64,000 nucleotides of DNA from Amaranthus tricolor (lineage: Eukaryota; Streptophyta; Magnoliopsida; Caryophyllales; Amaranthaceae). Location: assembly GCF_026212465.1 (NCBI RefSeq), contig NC_080056.1, forward strand, positions 6,284,017 to 6,348,016, in the 5' to 3' direction. The notes below the pieces were generated by a model. It was not told the origin of the DNA, ran no database searches, and saw nothing but the letters and a program-made list of their open reading frames with translations. Of this stretch, positions 1-29,929 are shown piece after piece. The position numbers and the translations under genes were made by a program. Position 1 is the first letter of the stretch, and each line of letters opens with the position of its first letter.

Positions 1-2207
1 CTTTCACATAATATCATATTATCATCCCATTACCCTTCAAATTATTCTACACCTTTGTCCCACTAAATAGCACACAACACGGTGCAAAACCACCATTAGG
101 AGATAAAGAGCCATTAAAGATCAAATTTTAAAAATGGAAGAGTAATATTCATAATGATCAGGTGTACAAAATTTTTGAAGAAGATCCATAGTTATGAGAT
201 TGAAAAGAAACATAAAATGAAGAAAGATTGAACAAATTTCCAATGAATGAAATGATGAAGATGCGGGATTGAAAGCAGACAAAGAAAGATCTTCATGAAA
301 TCTGGTTTCATTGTTGTTAACAGTGTTTCTTTGGGAGAAATTTGCATAACAATTGGTGGGTGGGGAAATTTGCATAGCAATTGGCAGGAAATGTGGACTA
401 GAATGAACAAATAAAGAAAGATCTTAGTTTCAATTTTGGAAGGGAAGGAAGTACTTGAAAATTTTCTAAAGTTATTCCTAATCTTTTCTCTTCATTTTTT
501 AAAAAAATTTTAATTTAGTTTTCCTTTTCTTTTAAGTTATATTTTACATTTTAATTTTTTTTTGAAATAATTAACTTGTTCAAGGTAAAAATACCTAATA
601 GAAAATTGATCTTAAAGTTTGACACATTAAATGTACTTTGTTAAAACTCAGGCCAGCTTGAAAATGGCAAAGTTATAAAAGTTCAGCCCAATAAAAACAA
701 TTTCATTACTTTTTACATTTAAAATCAAAATTTAAATACCAACTAGAAATTATGCTTAGAAACGAGACGTATTTGATATACTTATAAATATAGCACAAGG
801 TGTCAAGTTCAACCATGTGCTAGCATGGTATAAAATTAAAATATTAAGAGAAAACTAATTTAGACTATAATTCCGTTTTAAAAAGCTAATTAGAATATAG
901 CTAGACATAGGAGTTGATATAGATAATAATAAAAATTGCTTTATAATAATATAATTATATCTGGGTGTGCCTTACATAACTAAGATTAATAACATCTTAT
1001 TATGATTTTGGAAACATTTCATAGCAGGCCAATTGCAAAAACTATCTCACTTCGAGTGGCACCAAAAATCCGCATATCTCTTGACAAATGATATACACGT
1101 ATAATTATTTCCACTTAATTATACATTCCATTTCATAAACCTCCAACTACAATTTTCATTGTAAACTTCTAGTAAATTATTGCCTCATTTACCAACAATA
1201 TCAAATTCAAAGAATTAACAAAGAAAACATAATCACTTTTAGCTCCACTCAACATAAGTTTAGGACCCTTGAATAGCAATAATTAACACGTCCAAAATCA
1301 TACCATCTTGTCCAAAATCATACTATCTTGTCCCGTTTAATTTGCACCTAATTTCTATTTTGGGTTCTCCACCTATTTTGCACCTTTTCATTTTTGATAA
1401 TGGTCCCACCACTCTCTTTTAATCTCACCCACAAATTCACTTATTTTTTTAATCTCATCCACTCATTTATTGACCCAACTTGATATATCCACTACAAATT
1501 AATATTTACACTCTTTCAAATAGGTGCAAATCTAATAGGATGGAGGATAATCAATAATTCATAACCATATCGTAAGCTCAAACCTCTTTGACCTTGGTGG
1601 CCCCATAATAGTAAAAATGACGAATGAGGCAAGTTTATTTCACTTGATAAAACAGTACCCACCCATCGCCGCTTCACTATAATTTTATAATTTTCCTATT
1701 TCTGCTCCCAACATCAACTAAGCAGCCTAGTGACTACACGAAATCTCAATAGCTAATCGGTGATCAATGCATCAGCACACACCGAATAGTAAGTGCCCGA
1801 GACATAAAATTTACACTACACACACTCTCTCTCTCTCTCTTTCTAACGATAAGCAAGCCGCTAAGTGCACTAACTTTACTGTATGCACCAATTATATGCA
1901 TTCTATTACTATTTCACTTCATTTAATTATCAGCTGTAATGAAATTGTTACAAACAATTCCACCGTATTTTAAGTATTAAGACCACAACTCAAAAGCACT
2001 CTTTTCTGTCTCGATAACACACGCAACAGCACCAGGAAATCGTCAGCAATACACAATTTTAATTTTTATTGATTGATTAATAAAATACGTAAATTCAAAA
2101 CTAACATAGTAAGGAAATTTCAAAAAAAATAAATAAATAAAACTAAGTGAACAAAATTTAAACAAAAAAAATAAAACTAAGTGAACTAGAGAATTGCAAT
2201 GACATGC
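1..2207 (-). other. 5' part of LARP6-like intron 1, no exon visible
   Basis: This stretch should be the first intron of the La-related gene that begins at 2810 on the minus strand. I looked on the minus strand for the La-motif continuation expected after the exon (a V-E-Y-Y-F-S-D type start) and did not find it, so the next exon lies beyond the left edge. The sequence is AT-rich. It holds a CT microsatellite near 1823-1841 and a small terminal-inverted-repeat element near 1326-1547. The small open frames here do not look coding. Confidence 0.5.
1326..1547. mobile_element. Stowaway-like miniature element
   Basis: The ends form an imperfect inverted repeat. The left end reads TCTTGTCCCGTTTAATTTGC and the right end, reverse-complemented, begins TCCTCCATCCTATTAG and then shares TTTGCACC. 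Both ends are flanked by TA, the usual Tc1/mariner-type (Stowaway) target duplication. There is no coding capacity. The TA duplication is short enough to arise by chance, so the family call is tentative. Confidence 0.5.
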
Positions 2208-2442
2208 CTGATTAATCAATTTCTGAGTAGATTCTTCAGACAAGCCATTCTTATTCCTTGAACCGCCGTTATTACCCTGTCCTTGTTCCTTATCTTGCTG
2301 ATTAGACCCTTGACCCATTCCCTCCTGTTCCCCATTATTTCCTCTATGTAACTGTTGTTGATGATGATGATGCTTATGATGATGATTCCGATGAGATTCA
2401 TTCCGATGATGATGACTATGATGATTTTGATGCGGATAATGC

Positions 2443-2474
<32 letters not shown>

Positions 2475-2810
2475 ATATTGGTGGTGATGATGATGATCGA
2501 TGTGAGGCAAAGGCATAGCCGGAAACGGCGAGTTAACTTGCGGGGGGAAAACATGAACCATTGCCGGAGGCGGTGGAGGCGGCGGGGGTATGATCATAAC
2601 CATAGGATCACCAGCGCTGAGTGGATTCGGAGGCGGAGTCGTCTTCCTCGGAATGAACTCAGGCGCTAGAGCATTGAGTTTGCTGAAAGACGAGTTTCTA
2701 GACAACGAACCAGAAGCAGCAGTCTCAGTCGATACAGAATCAGTAGGTTCAAGTTGATCGGATGAAGAAATCGTGGAAGCTAGGGTTTTTTCGGAGGTTT
2801 GATCCGCCAT
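2208..2810 (-). CDS. La-related protein 6B/6C-like, first coding exon (partial)
   Basis: This is the N-terminal exon of a LARP6-type RNA-binding protein. In plants the B/C subgroup carries a PAM2 motif that binds poly(A)-binding protein, followed by a La module. The start is the ATG at 2810, with G at -3 and GCG after it; an upstream in-frame extension to 2843 starts with TTG and is not used. The exon encodes 201 residues. A PAM2 motif, SKLNALAPEFIP, occupies about residues 43-54. A Pro-rich run follows, then a long His/Gln-rich low-complexity tract (about 105-160). The last residues, LSEESTQKLINQ, match the opening of the La motif. The intron boundary is CAG|GCATGT, a GC rather than GT donor in phase 0. 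The rest of the protein is outside the window. A RRM-type CID protein also carries PAM2, but the C-terminal residues favour LARP6. Confidence 0.8.
2352..2500. repeat. Trinucleotide microsatellites coding poly-Gln/poly-His
   Basis: On the plus strand this holds (GCT)n around 2442-2465 and several interrupted (GAT)n runs. On the coding (minus) strand they give Gln and His runs in the LARP6-like exon. Because the units are triplets, length change keeps the reading frame. Confidence 0.85.
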
Positions 2811-3066
2811 TACTGAAGCTTTTCTAGGGTTTAAGGGAATCAAAATTAAATTCCCAATAAAAGGGGAAAGAAAAACGGGGAGAGAAAATAAAAATGGCGA
2901 TCAAAAGAAAGAATATCGGCAGAGCAAAATTCGACACCGGGATTGGGGGAGGAGGGAGGACGGCGATTGCGGAGGAATAAGAACGGGTTTAACGAGTTAA
3001 GCGCGGAGTGGAGGTGGGACCCACTGACATTGCGGTTTACGCATTCAATTTATTTAAAATTTTCTT
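2811..3066 (-). promoter_or_regulatory. LARP6-like 5' UTR and proximal promoter
   Basis: This is the region upstream of the ATG at 2810. It has a purine-rich leader (CTAGGGTTT type sequence near 2824-2832, common near plant starts) and a short GC-rich patch at 2940-3025. I saw no convincing TATA box. A nested transposon block begins only about 260 bp upstream of the start codon, so the available promoter before the insertion is short. Confidence 0.35.
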
Positions 3067-3466
3067 TACAAAATTTGATAATTAATAATCCCCTCTTTTA
3101 TCATTGTTATTAGGTCAAATTGTAAACAAACACCTTTTAAAATTCGGTTTTTGTAAAGAAACACCTTTTTAAATTTTTTTTTGCAAATAAACACCTTTTA
3201 AGACACTTTTTGTTAAATTAAACACCTTAATTGGAATTCCGGTGGGTTTTGTCCAAATTCCGACGTTGACTTTGCGTTTTGACCTCCAAAAACATGCGCG
3301 TGTTTGCAATTTCCTTATAATACACGCTCCTTTCTTTTCAACTTCCATAAACACTCCATTTACACCCTAAAATCCCATTTGAAATCATTCTTCTCCTTCT
3401 CTCTCTTTGCTTTGAAGTTCAATTTCTAGGGTTTTCAAAGGTTGATGCTTTGATCTTCCATTTAGT

Positions 3467-3781
3467 ATGTCTTCTTCTAGTGGTTGTTCTTGTGCCATTG
3501 AAAACTCACAACATTGTAGATGCTACTGTGGGTTGCGAATTGCGATAATGAGGTCCTGGACCCCCAAGAATCCTGGGCGTAGGTTCATGGCTTGTAAATT
3601 ATATGACATTGAAAGTGGAAGAAGGGGTAGCTCGTTCTTCAGGTGGATTGATGCGGATCAAGTAGAGTGGCAAAGGGTAACTATTAATGAGTTGGTGGAG
3701 GTGAAGAAGGAATTGATGAATGAATTGATTGTGCTGAGGAGTGGGTTGAGTAGGTCGGTGTATGACAAATCAGACGGTTAG
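3467..3781 (+). CDS. GRF-type zinc-finger protein carried by the MULE
   Basis: This is a 104-residue protein with an ATG at 3467, about 200 bp inside the left TIR. Residues about 18-56 form a GRF-type zinc finger: C-Y-C-G near residue 19-22, then R-x-F-x-x-C (FMAC, about 40-43) and a closing FFRWID. GRF fingers are known single-strand nucleic-acid binding modules in other proteins. The C-terminal 40 residues look like a coiled coil (VEVKKELMNELIVLRSG). Small GRF proteins of this kind are abundant in plant genomes. Here the gene sits inside a transposon and converges with the transposase, so a role in transposition is a reasonable inference but is not shown. Confidence 0.75.
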   Translation: MSSSSGCSCAIENSQHCRCYCGLRIAIMRSWTPKNPGRRFMACKLYDIESGRRGSSFFRWIDADQVEWQRVTINELVEVKKELMNELIVLRSGLSRSVYDKSDG

Positions 3782-4352
3782 CATGTTGGGTTGAAGGTGG
3801 CAAAAAACTGCAGCAAATGTCAATTTTTGGCTCTTTTGGTTGTTTTATTTTTAGGAACTGTATTTAAGATGATGGACTAGTTTGGTTGTGTTGTTGGTTG
3901 TTTATGCTTTTGCCTCAATTTCAATATGTACTTTTGAAGTATTCAACCAAACTCATCAGTTGTTTATGTGTTTGAATCAAATATGTTAGATGTTAGATGT
4001 TAATGTAAACTTGTAGTATTGTATTGAATCAAACTAGTTTGGTTAATGTAAACTAGTTTGGTTAATGTAAACTTGTAGTATTGAATCAAATATGTTAGAT
4101 GTTTTTCTTTTTGTATCCATTTTATACTGTGCAGCTTGCATATCATCCATTTGTTAAGCATTCAACCAATTCTCATAATGCATAATGTCATCCATAACAT
4201 GAAAATACATATAAAGTCATTGACTAAGCAATAAAAAGTAATAATGTTTAACAAACAAACTTCAGAGGTACTAAATTCAAGTGTGAGATGTTTGAGATGA
4301 ATCTACTGGTTGTGAGGAGTTGTTGTTGATTTCTTCTTGACTTTGGCTCATT

Positions 4353-6730
4353 TTACCCCTTTTCTTCTTTATGGCTTGTTTTGGAACACTCCCTCAAAAC
4401 CGAATTAAATGACTCACAACAATTGTTCAACACCATGGCTGACTTGGACTTAGGGTTGAAAGCATGCCTACTCCACCTTTGAACAGGGATGTTGTCTAAA
4501 TACTTGAAAGCATCATTAGACAACATCTTAATGGCGTGCATTTGTTCATTGAATTTGTCCTGCATTATTTAAGTGTGTTCATTGATTATTTAAGCAACAA
4601 TACACTAAAATTGCCTTATTTAAACAAGAGAAGAGTTTATAATATTGCCTTGGTCCCTGCCCTTGCTGCTTGCCAAAACAAAGATTTAAAAGTCGTTCCT
4701 GCAAAATTGAGTTTGAAGTTGGCCCATATATGTCTGCAACAATACCTTATATCTGCATTTGGCACTACTTTGGAGAATGCATCCAGTAGTCCCTGTTTCA
4801 CAAAAAATGTGTTAAATTATTTAATGGAATACTTGAAATGGAGCATAAAAGAGCCAGGGTATTGTACCTTTTGCCTGTCAGACATGAAGGTTAGCTGCTC
4901 ATTTTCATGGACCCAAGTTATGTGTTCAGTAACACTACCAAGATCTTTCGTTAACAGATCAAGAAACCATGTCCAACTATCTTTATTTTCAACTTCTGCA
5001 ACAGCCCATGCTATGGGAAACAAGTTATTATTCCCATCTTTACCAACAGCTACCAAACATACTCCTGGCCATTGCCTTTTCAGGTGGCAACCATCAACAC
5101 CAATTATGTGCCTACAACCTTGTAGAAACCCCTCCTTACAAGGCTGCAAACAGATGTACATTCTTTGAAATGTTGTTGGGGGCCTTTCTATGTCACTGAC
5201 AACAACAAATACAGATGAACCAACAACATACTTCCAAACTGCAGCAGCATAGTCCCAAACCCTTTGGTATTGCTCTAATGCACTACCATGAATCATGTGA
5301 AGAGCAATGACCTTGGCATAATAGGCTTTATGATACTTCACACTTACCCCAATGTCCCTAAGAATCAACTTCATGAAGTATTTGAGCTTCAGATTGGGGT
5401 CATCCCTAAAATAGTCTAAATACCTTTCAGCTAAAAATTCAGATGTAACTTTGGGATTTGCACTGTGAAATCCACAACTATGTTCACTGGTCATGCTTTT
5501 AATCTGCCAAGTTTCCTCCAATTTTAATTTTCTACAATGAATTCTAAACAAACACTTCTGCTCCTCACATATGCATTGTATATACCTACCGTACTTCAAT
5601 GGGCACTTGCATCTATGTTTACAATATACACTAACTCTTCTTGAATTGTTATGCAAGAAATAGTAATCATACCTGTTCATAATAGCATGGTGCCTAATGG
5701 CCTTCCTAACATCCTGCACACTTTCAAATCTAATTCCCTTCTTCAACTCCACATTTTTTTTAAAGTCAACCTTAGGATTGAATACTGGTCCATCATCTAC
5801 CTTATCATCATCTGATTCTGCTCCACTGCCTTCCTCTTCTAAGTCTTCATTCAAATCATCATCTTCTCTCACTTCAACCTCTTCATCCCTAACAATCAGT
5901 TGAGGGAACTTGTGTTGTTGCAGGCTGTTCTCAACCGTACTATCCAAGTTCTTGGTGACACCTTCTGCAAATAAATCACCACCTACTGGTATATCTTCAT
6001 CTGCAGCACCATCATATAATACATCATCCTCTGTTCCAATCTGTGGTTCAGCATCTTCAATGGTTACTTGTTCAAAACAAGACTTTGTTTTTCTCCTGAA
6101 GGCTGCTATTTTTTCTACTTTTTTGCACTTAGGGTTTTGGCTATTATTTACCATTTCATTGTGGTCCAACTCAGCTTCTGGGCCAACAGAAGTACTTGGG
6201 CAACCTTCTAATACCTTAGGCCCAGCCCAACCACAATCTTGAATGTCCAAATTCTTTACAGCATCTTCAAATTCACAAATGTCCTCACTTCCAGCATCAT
6301 CACTATCCTGCTCAAATCCATAACTATCATTATCCTCCTCAACTCCACCAACAACATCCAAAGAACCCACATCCAATGTACTCTGATCATACTCCACAAA
6401 TACAGTAATGAAATCATTCTCATCTTTCGTTGCCAATACATCAACTAAAGGTGTGTTGGGTGTAAATTCAGTTAAACCATTCATCAAGCTCCTCCCCTTC
6501 CTCCTATAATATACAGTAAACTCAGCATCTTTCCTCAGAATGACCTTCCTAACTAATTGTACAACACCAAAAAAATTGATTTCAGAATAACCCACTTTGA
6601 TATCAAGGCACCCTTCATCATACAACCTCCTTTTCTTCTTATTAACAAACCGTCCCTCATGCCATATTTTTAGGTTGAAAATGCATTTGATACCAGTTGA
6701 AGGATTAAATACAGGGTTTTTTGTCCTCAT
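4353..6730 (-). CDS. MURA-type MULE transposase, C-terminally truncated
   Basis: Three exons join in frame: 6730-4868, 4792-4649 and 4559-4353, giving about 737 residues. The ATG at 6730 starts MRTKNP; the longer frame to 6751 begins with TTG. Residues 1-120 resemble the PB1-like N-terminal domain of plant MULE transposases, followed by an acidic linker, a MuDR DNA-binding domain (KGIRFESVQDVRKAIRHHAI, CKHRCKCPLKYGR) and the MULE transposase domain (GVDGCHLKRQWPG with the first Asp, FMSDRQK with the second). Exon 3 carries the NNCCESFNSVLRE block. It then stops 11 residues later, so the SWIM zinc-knuckle region usual at the C terminus is missing. Intron 2 has a GC donor (AAG|GCAATA). The protein may be inactive for lack of its tail. 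Confidence 0.85.
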
Positions 6731-7436
6731 TTGCACAATTACCAAATACAAACCCTAATTTCAGAACTCCACAAACACAATGTACTAATGCGTAACAATT
6801 AAACAACTGTATTAAAAATTCGATTTACAATGCAATTGACATCAAAAAGAGAGTAACTTTATTGCGAAAAAACCCTTACCTTTAACAATCAACAAGAATT
6901 AACAGAGCAACGAATCTTCGGTCACAATCAACAATGCTGAAGGGAAATATGGAGGGAAGGAAAGGAAGATGAGGAAGATGGAGAAGAAATTCGCGAACAA
7001 TTGAACTCTACCCTGCGTTTGAAATCAATCGCGCAATATGCAACTCATATAGCTTTTTCAACGTCGGAATTTGGACAAAACCCACCGGAATTCCAATCAA
7101 GGTGTTTAATTTAACAAAAAGTGTCTTAAAAGGTGTTTATTTGCAAAAAAAATTTTAAAAGGTGTTTCTTTACAAAAACCGGGTTTTAAAAGGTGTTTGT
7201 TTACAATTTTCCCTTGTTATTATGAATAATTTCAATTTTAAATAATTATTTTTTAATAATTAAATTTTTATCTTTAATTTGCTATCATTTTATTAATAAT
7301 TCAACTTTTATCTCTAGTTTGATATCAGCATATTCTATTAGTATATTGACAGCAATCTAAAAATAAAGGTTGAATTATTAAAAATAATCCTTAGGATTAT
7401 TTTGGATAAACGCTTGGATTATTAATTTTAATTTTT

Positions 7437-8773
7437 TTTTGATATTTATCGTTTTAAAATAATTTTTTTGAAAAGCTCTTCAAATTAATTTCATTCAATA
7501 ATAATAATAATAATAATTATTATTATTATTATTATTATTATTATTTGAGGTAAAAGTCTGTACCTTTCCAAAAAAAAAGAAGTTAAAGTTTGTATAAATT
7601 TAGTTGAGACCATTTGGGTTGATCCATGTATAGTTGTATATTTATTGTGTTAAAGTGATTATTTATAATTTTAAAATGATTAATTACCAAAATGAGTTGA
7701 TCATGTGTATTTGTCTCATGGTCGGACCTTCTTATACAAGATAAGCTATACTTTTTCATGGGCTATTTCCTCCAATATTTTTGTGGGCTATTTCCTCGTA
7801 CAAGAGGAGTGCATGCTTCAACTAAAATAAGATTTGATTCTCCTCGATATATTTATTTGCTCACTCATTTTGCAACCTTTATTTTTTTATAATGATTACA
7901 CTCTCTTTCTTTTAATCTCATTCACAAATTTATTATCTTTATCCATCTTAACCACATTTCTATCATCCATTTTTTTTGTCTTATTTTTAAACTCAATTTC
8001 TCTTTCTACTAAATTTCACTAAAACATATTGAGTGTATTCTCATAGGGATAGAGGGAGTAGTACATTAGTATTTGACTAAAATAAGAATGGTACTTAAAA
8101 TAAATAAGAAGCATACGAAGGATTTTTTTAGTCAGTTTTATACAAAAAAATACAATGTTATAAATTAAAAACATTTTTCAGATTTATGACATAATATTTT
8201 TTCTGTATATATAGTGACTTTTACAATTAAGTATTTTTGACTTGATCTTGTCCTTAGATTTTTTTATTTTATTGAAATAAAAAATATATAATACTTCTTA
8301 TCCTTTTTATTTTGAACATCTTTTTATTAGATCCCTCATATATATTGCAAACGTTACATATTGCCAATGTTATGTAGAATGTTTAGGTCAATTTGTTTTC
8401 ATTGTGCAGTAATCGATTGATGACGTGATATGAAAATTTTGAGATCTATTAATTTGGCATGGCATTGTACGTAAGTCTACGCAGCAACCCATTACAAGTA
8501 TTTATTTTACTTTGCATTTAAGTATGATAAAACTAATTTTATATAATTATATTTAATTATTTAACTGATAATAATTAACAAAAAAATAATATGTTGAATC
8601 ATTTAATATTTGATTAAATTTTTTGTTTAACTAATTTGTAACTTACTTTTACTAAAATTAGTTTTCAAATGTTTTATTAACAAATTAATTTTTTATAAAA
8701 AGGCAATACCCAAGCCAACCCTTTCTTGAGTACCATGGGCGGAGGTGGGTCAATGACAATGGGGTTATTTGAC
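7437..8773. other. AT-rich intergenic DNA
   Basis: I see no gene here. There is an AAT/ATT microsatellite forming a perfect palindrome near 7498-7544. A MITE-like stretch at about 7835-8065 is rich in TTTTAATCTCA-type sequence and resembles the body of the element at 1326-1547, ending GGATAGAGGGAGTAGTA. The remainder is simple AT-rich sequence. Confidence 0.5.
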
Positions 8774-9898
8774 GAAAATTTGAAAAAAATTAAGACTTTT
8801 TAATAACTTTATTCAAAAAACAAGTTTTGTTTAAATTTTTTTTCCAAAATAAACGTCTTTGGCTCTAAAGCTAGGCTTGGTGTATACTCGCTGTTATTAA
8901 TAGCGAATTAAAAAAAATGGTCAAAAATATAGTCAAGGGTAAAGTCACTGTTACTAACAGCGAATTAAAAGAAATGGTCAAAAGTTTAGTTAAAGGTAAA
9001 GTCACTGTTACTAACAGCAACTTAAAATCAAACCCATAACTTCCCATTTCCATAATTTCATATCGCAAATAGCTTTCTTCCTTAAATCCTCAATAACAAG
9101 ACTACAAATTAATGCAGCAATAATTAACACTAAACTTGATCATTGCAAAATTGTAAAAAAATTCAATTTACCTTTCTTAAATTCCTCTAAATCTTCCTCA
9201 AATGGATCATCTTCTTCAATCTTCTCACTTCAATCTCCAACTGCAAGTTGTTTTAAGAGGTGCTTTACTTTAGTCTTTTATAATGCCACATGATAATCCT
9301 GCATGATGCTTGTTGAAATAAAAAGGTATTCAAAACAGATATCACAAATCAATATTTATTTGATTTTATAATTAAATATAATTTTAGATTGAAGAAGATG
9401 ATCCATTTGAAGTTACTAACACATACTTGCAGTTGGAGATTGAAGTGAGGAGATTGAAGAAGATGATCCACTTGAGGAAGATTTAGAGGAACTTAAGAAA
9501 GGTAAATTGAATTTTTTACAATTTTGCAATAGTTAAGTTTAGTGTTAATTGTTGCTGTATTAATTTGTAGTCTTGTTATTGAGGATTTAAGGAAGAAAAC
9601 TATTTGCGATATGAAATTATAGAAATGGAAAGTTATGGATTTGGTTTTAAGTCGCTGTTAGTAACAACAACTTTACGCTTGACTAAATTTTTGACCATTT
9701 CTTTTAATTCGCTGTTAGCAACAACGACTTTACCCTAGACTAAATTTTTGACCATTTTTTTTAATTCGCTGTTAGTAACAGCGAGTATACACCAAGCCTA
9801 GCTTTGGAGCCAAAAACGTTTATTTTGAGAAAAAAATTTTAAACAAAGCTTGTTTTTTGAATAAAGTTATTAAAAAGTCTTATTTTTTTCAATCCCTC
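8774..9898. mobile_element. Foldback (long-TIR) MULE-like element
   Basis: The element is 1125 bp, flanked by a perfect 10-bp direct repeat GTTATTTGAC (8764-8773 and 9899-9908). Nearly all of it is inverted repeat: 8774 to about 9235 pairs with about 9430-9898, leaving a loop of roughly 200 bp. Each arm contains three spaced copies of a small palindrome of the type CGCTGTTAGTAACAGCG, on a roughly 65-bp repeat. There is no transposase. The duplication length fits MULE transposition. Transcribed, it would fold into one long hairpin. Confidence 0.9.
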
Positions 9899-9908
9899 GT
9901 TATTTGAC

Positions 9909-10894
9909 CCCACGACTCTTATTTTTTCGAATCTCTATATATACCTGCTACATAAAAATCTCTGAAAATAAAATTCGTATGATATTGATTTTGCTATTGA
10001 CTTTAACTTTGACCCATATACTTGAATATTTGGATATGCCACCCTCCCCTCCCTCCCCCTCCTCCTTGACAACCACCAGCCCTTCCCCCTCCCTTCTCGA
10101 TAACCACCACTCCCCCTCGTTTTCTTTTTGTGCTCAACAATAATAGTCACACTACCAAAACCACTTATTCTCACGTCAGTCGTACTCAACAAAGACAAAG
10201 CTGCTCTTTCGTCATCGATGGTTCTCATGTCATCCGGACTCAACAAAGACACAATAACGACAAAGTCGTTCTTCTTTCACTGGTCTTCTCAAATCAACCA
10301 TCCTCTACATGAAAGACAGAGCCACTCTTTGGTTTAATAATCTCAAGTAAGTCATCCTCGAAAACAAAACAAACGAAAGCCAACGCCATTCTTCCTTCAA
10401 CATCTCAGGTCAGCCATCGTCTCAGACACTTTGAACGAAACTCAAATTTGCTCCTCCTTCATTAATCTCACGCCACCCGTCCTCTAACACAACAAAGTTA
10501 ACATCAAAACTCATTTCCATTATCACAATCTAATATCAAATATGAGTAGATAGATACCCGCTTGTTAATTACGGTTTTTTTTAGATGGGATATGTAGAAA
10601 GCAAGGCATCCCATTGCCCCGACACGAGTGCAATACTTGGTGTCATATTTGCCGAACCATAGTACAGGAAATGAGCATTGAAAACGGTATAATAAACCAA
10701 ACATCAAAACCCCAATTCGAGAAATAGGAGTTAAAAACTCCGAAAAAATCCAACTCTCCATGAGTGTAATTGAAGAAAAGACGGAAAACTACATATTAGT
10801 TCAGTTCAGTTAACTAACACTCTTATCATACGATGGTGATCAATGTTCAGCACGACCAAATGCACAACTTCGTATAATTGCGGAATAGTGCTGA
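9909..10894. other. Intergenic DNA and ITPK4-like 3' region
   Basis: The part next to 10895 should hold the 3' UTR of the kinase (minus strand). 10020-10140 is a C/T-rich low-complexity run. 10165-10495 is a diverged tandem array in which TCTCA-GTCA-CC-TC and ACAAAGACA-type blocks recur about every 65-80 bp. No coding region is supported; the open frames here follow the repeat. Confidence 0.45.

Positions 10895-29929
<19,035 letters not shown>

Larger units (their letters stand above)
3113..7213. mobile_element. Two-gene Mutator-like element (MULE), 4.1 kb
   Basis: The element is bounded by a perfect 9-bp target duplication TTGTTATTA (3104-3112 and 7214-7222). Its terminal inverted repeats are about 157 bp (3113-3269 and 7058-7213), near-identical, starting GGTCAAATTGTAAAC on the left and GGGAAAATTGTAAAC on the right. 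Each TIR contains AAACACCTTTT repeated at roughly 40-bp spacing. Inside are a GRF zinc-finger gene on plus and a MURA-type transposase on minus, each reading inward from its own TIR so that they converge, as mudrA and mudrB do in maize MuDR. The high TIR similarity and perfect duplication suggest a fairly recent insertion. Confidence 0.95.
3067..7436. mobile_element. Miniature MULE-like element split by a larger MULE
   Basis: The flanks of the large MULE, 3067-3112 and 7214 to about 7436, join into one small element resembling the copies at 40113-40393 and 45595-45874. The left flank has AAAATTTGATAATTAATAATCC, matching GGAAAATTTGATATTATTAA at 45595. The right flank contains the family's central segment (a Ser-less run around TATTGACAGCAATCTAAAA and GTTGAATTATTAAAAATAATC). 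With the insertion and one duplication removed, the element is about 270 bp. The outer ends are degenerate, so the outer coordinates are approximate. Confidence 0.65.

Noticed and set aside
2355..2669. Met-rich open frame on plus strand
   Set aside because: Antisense shadow of the His/Gln repeat tract in the LARP6-like exon.
4536..5168. 210-residue open frame on the plus strand
   Set aside because: It lies antisense to the MULE transposase exons and mirrors them; no family resemblance of its own.
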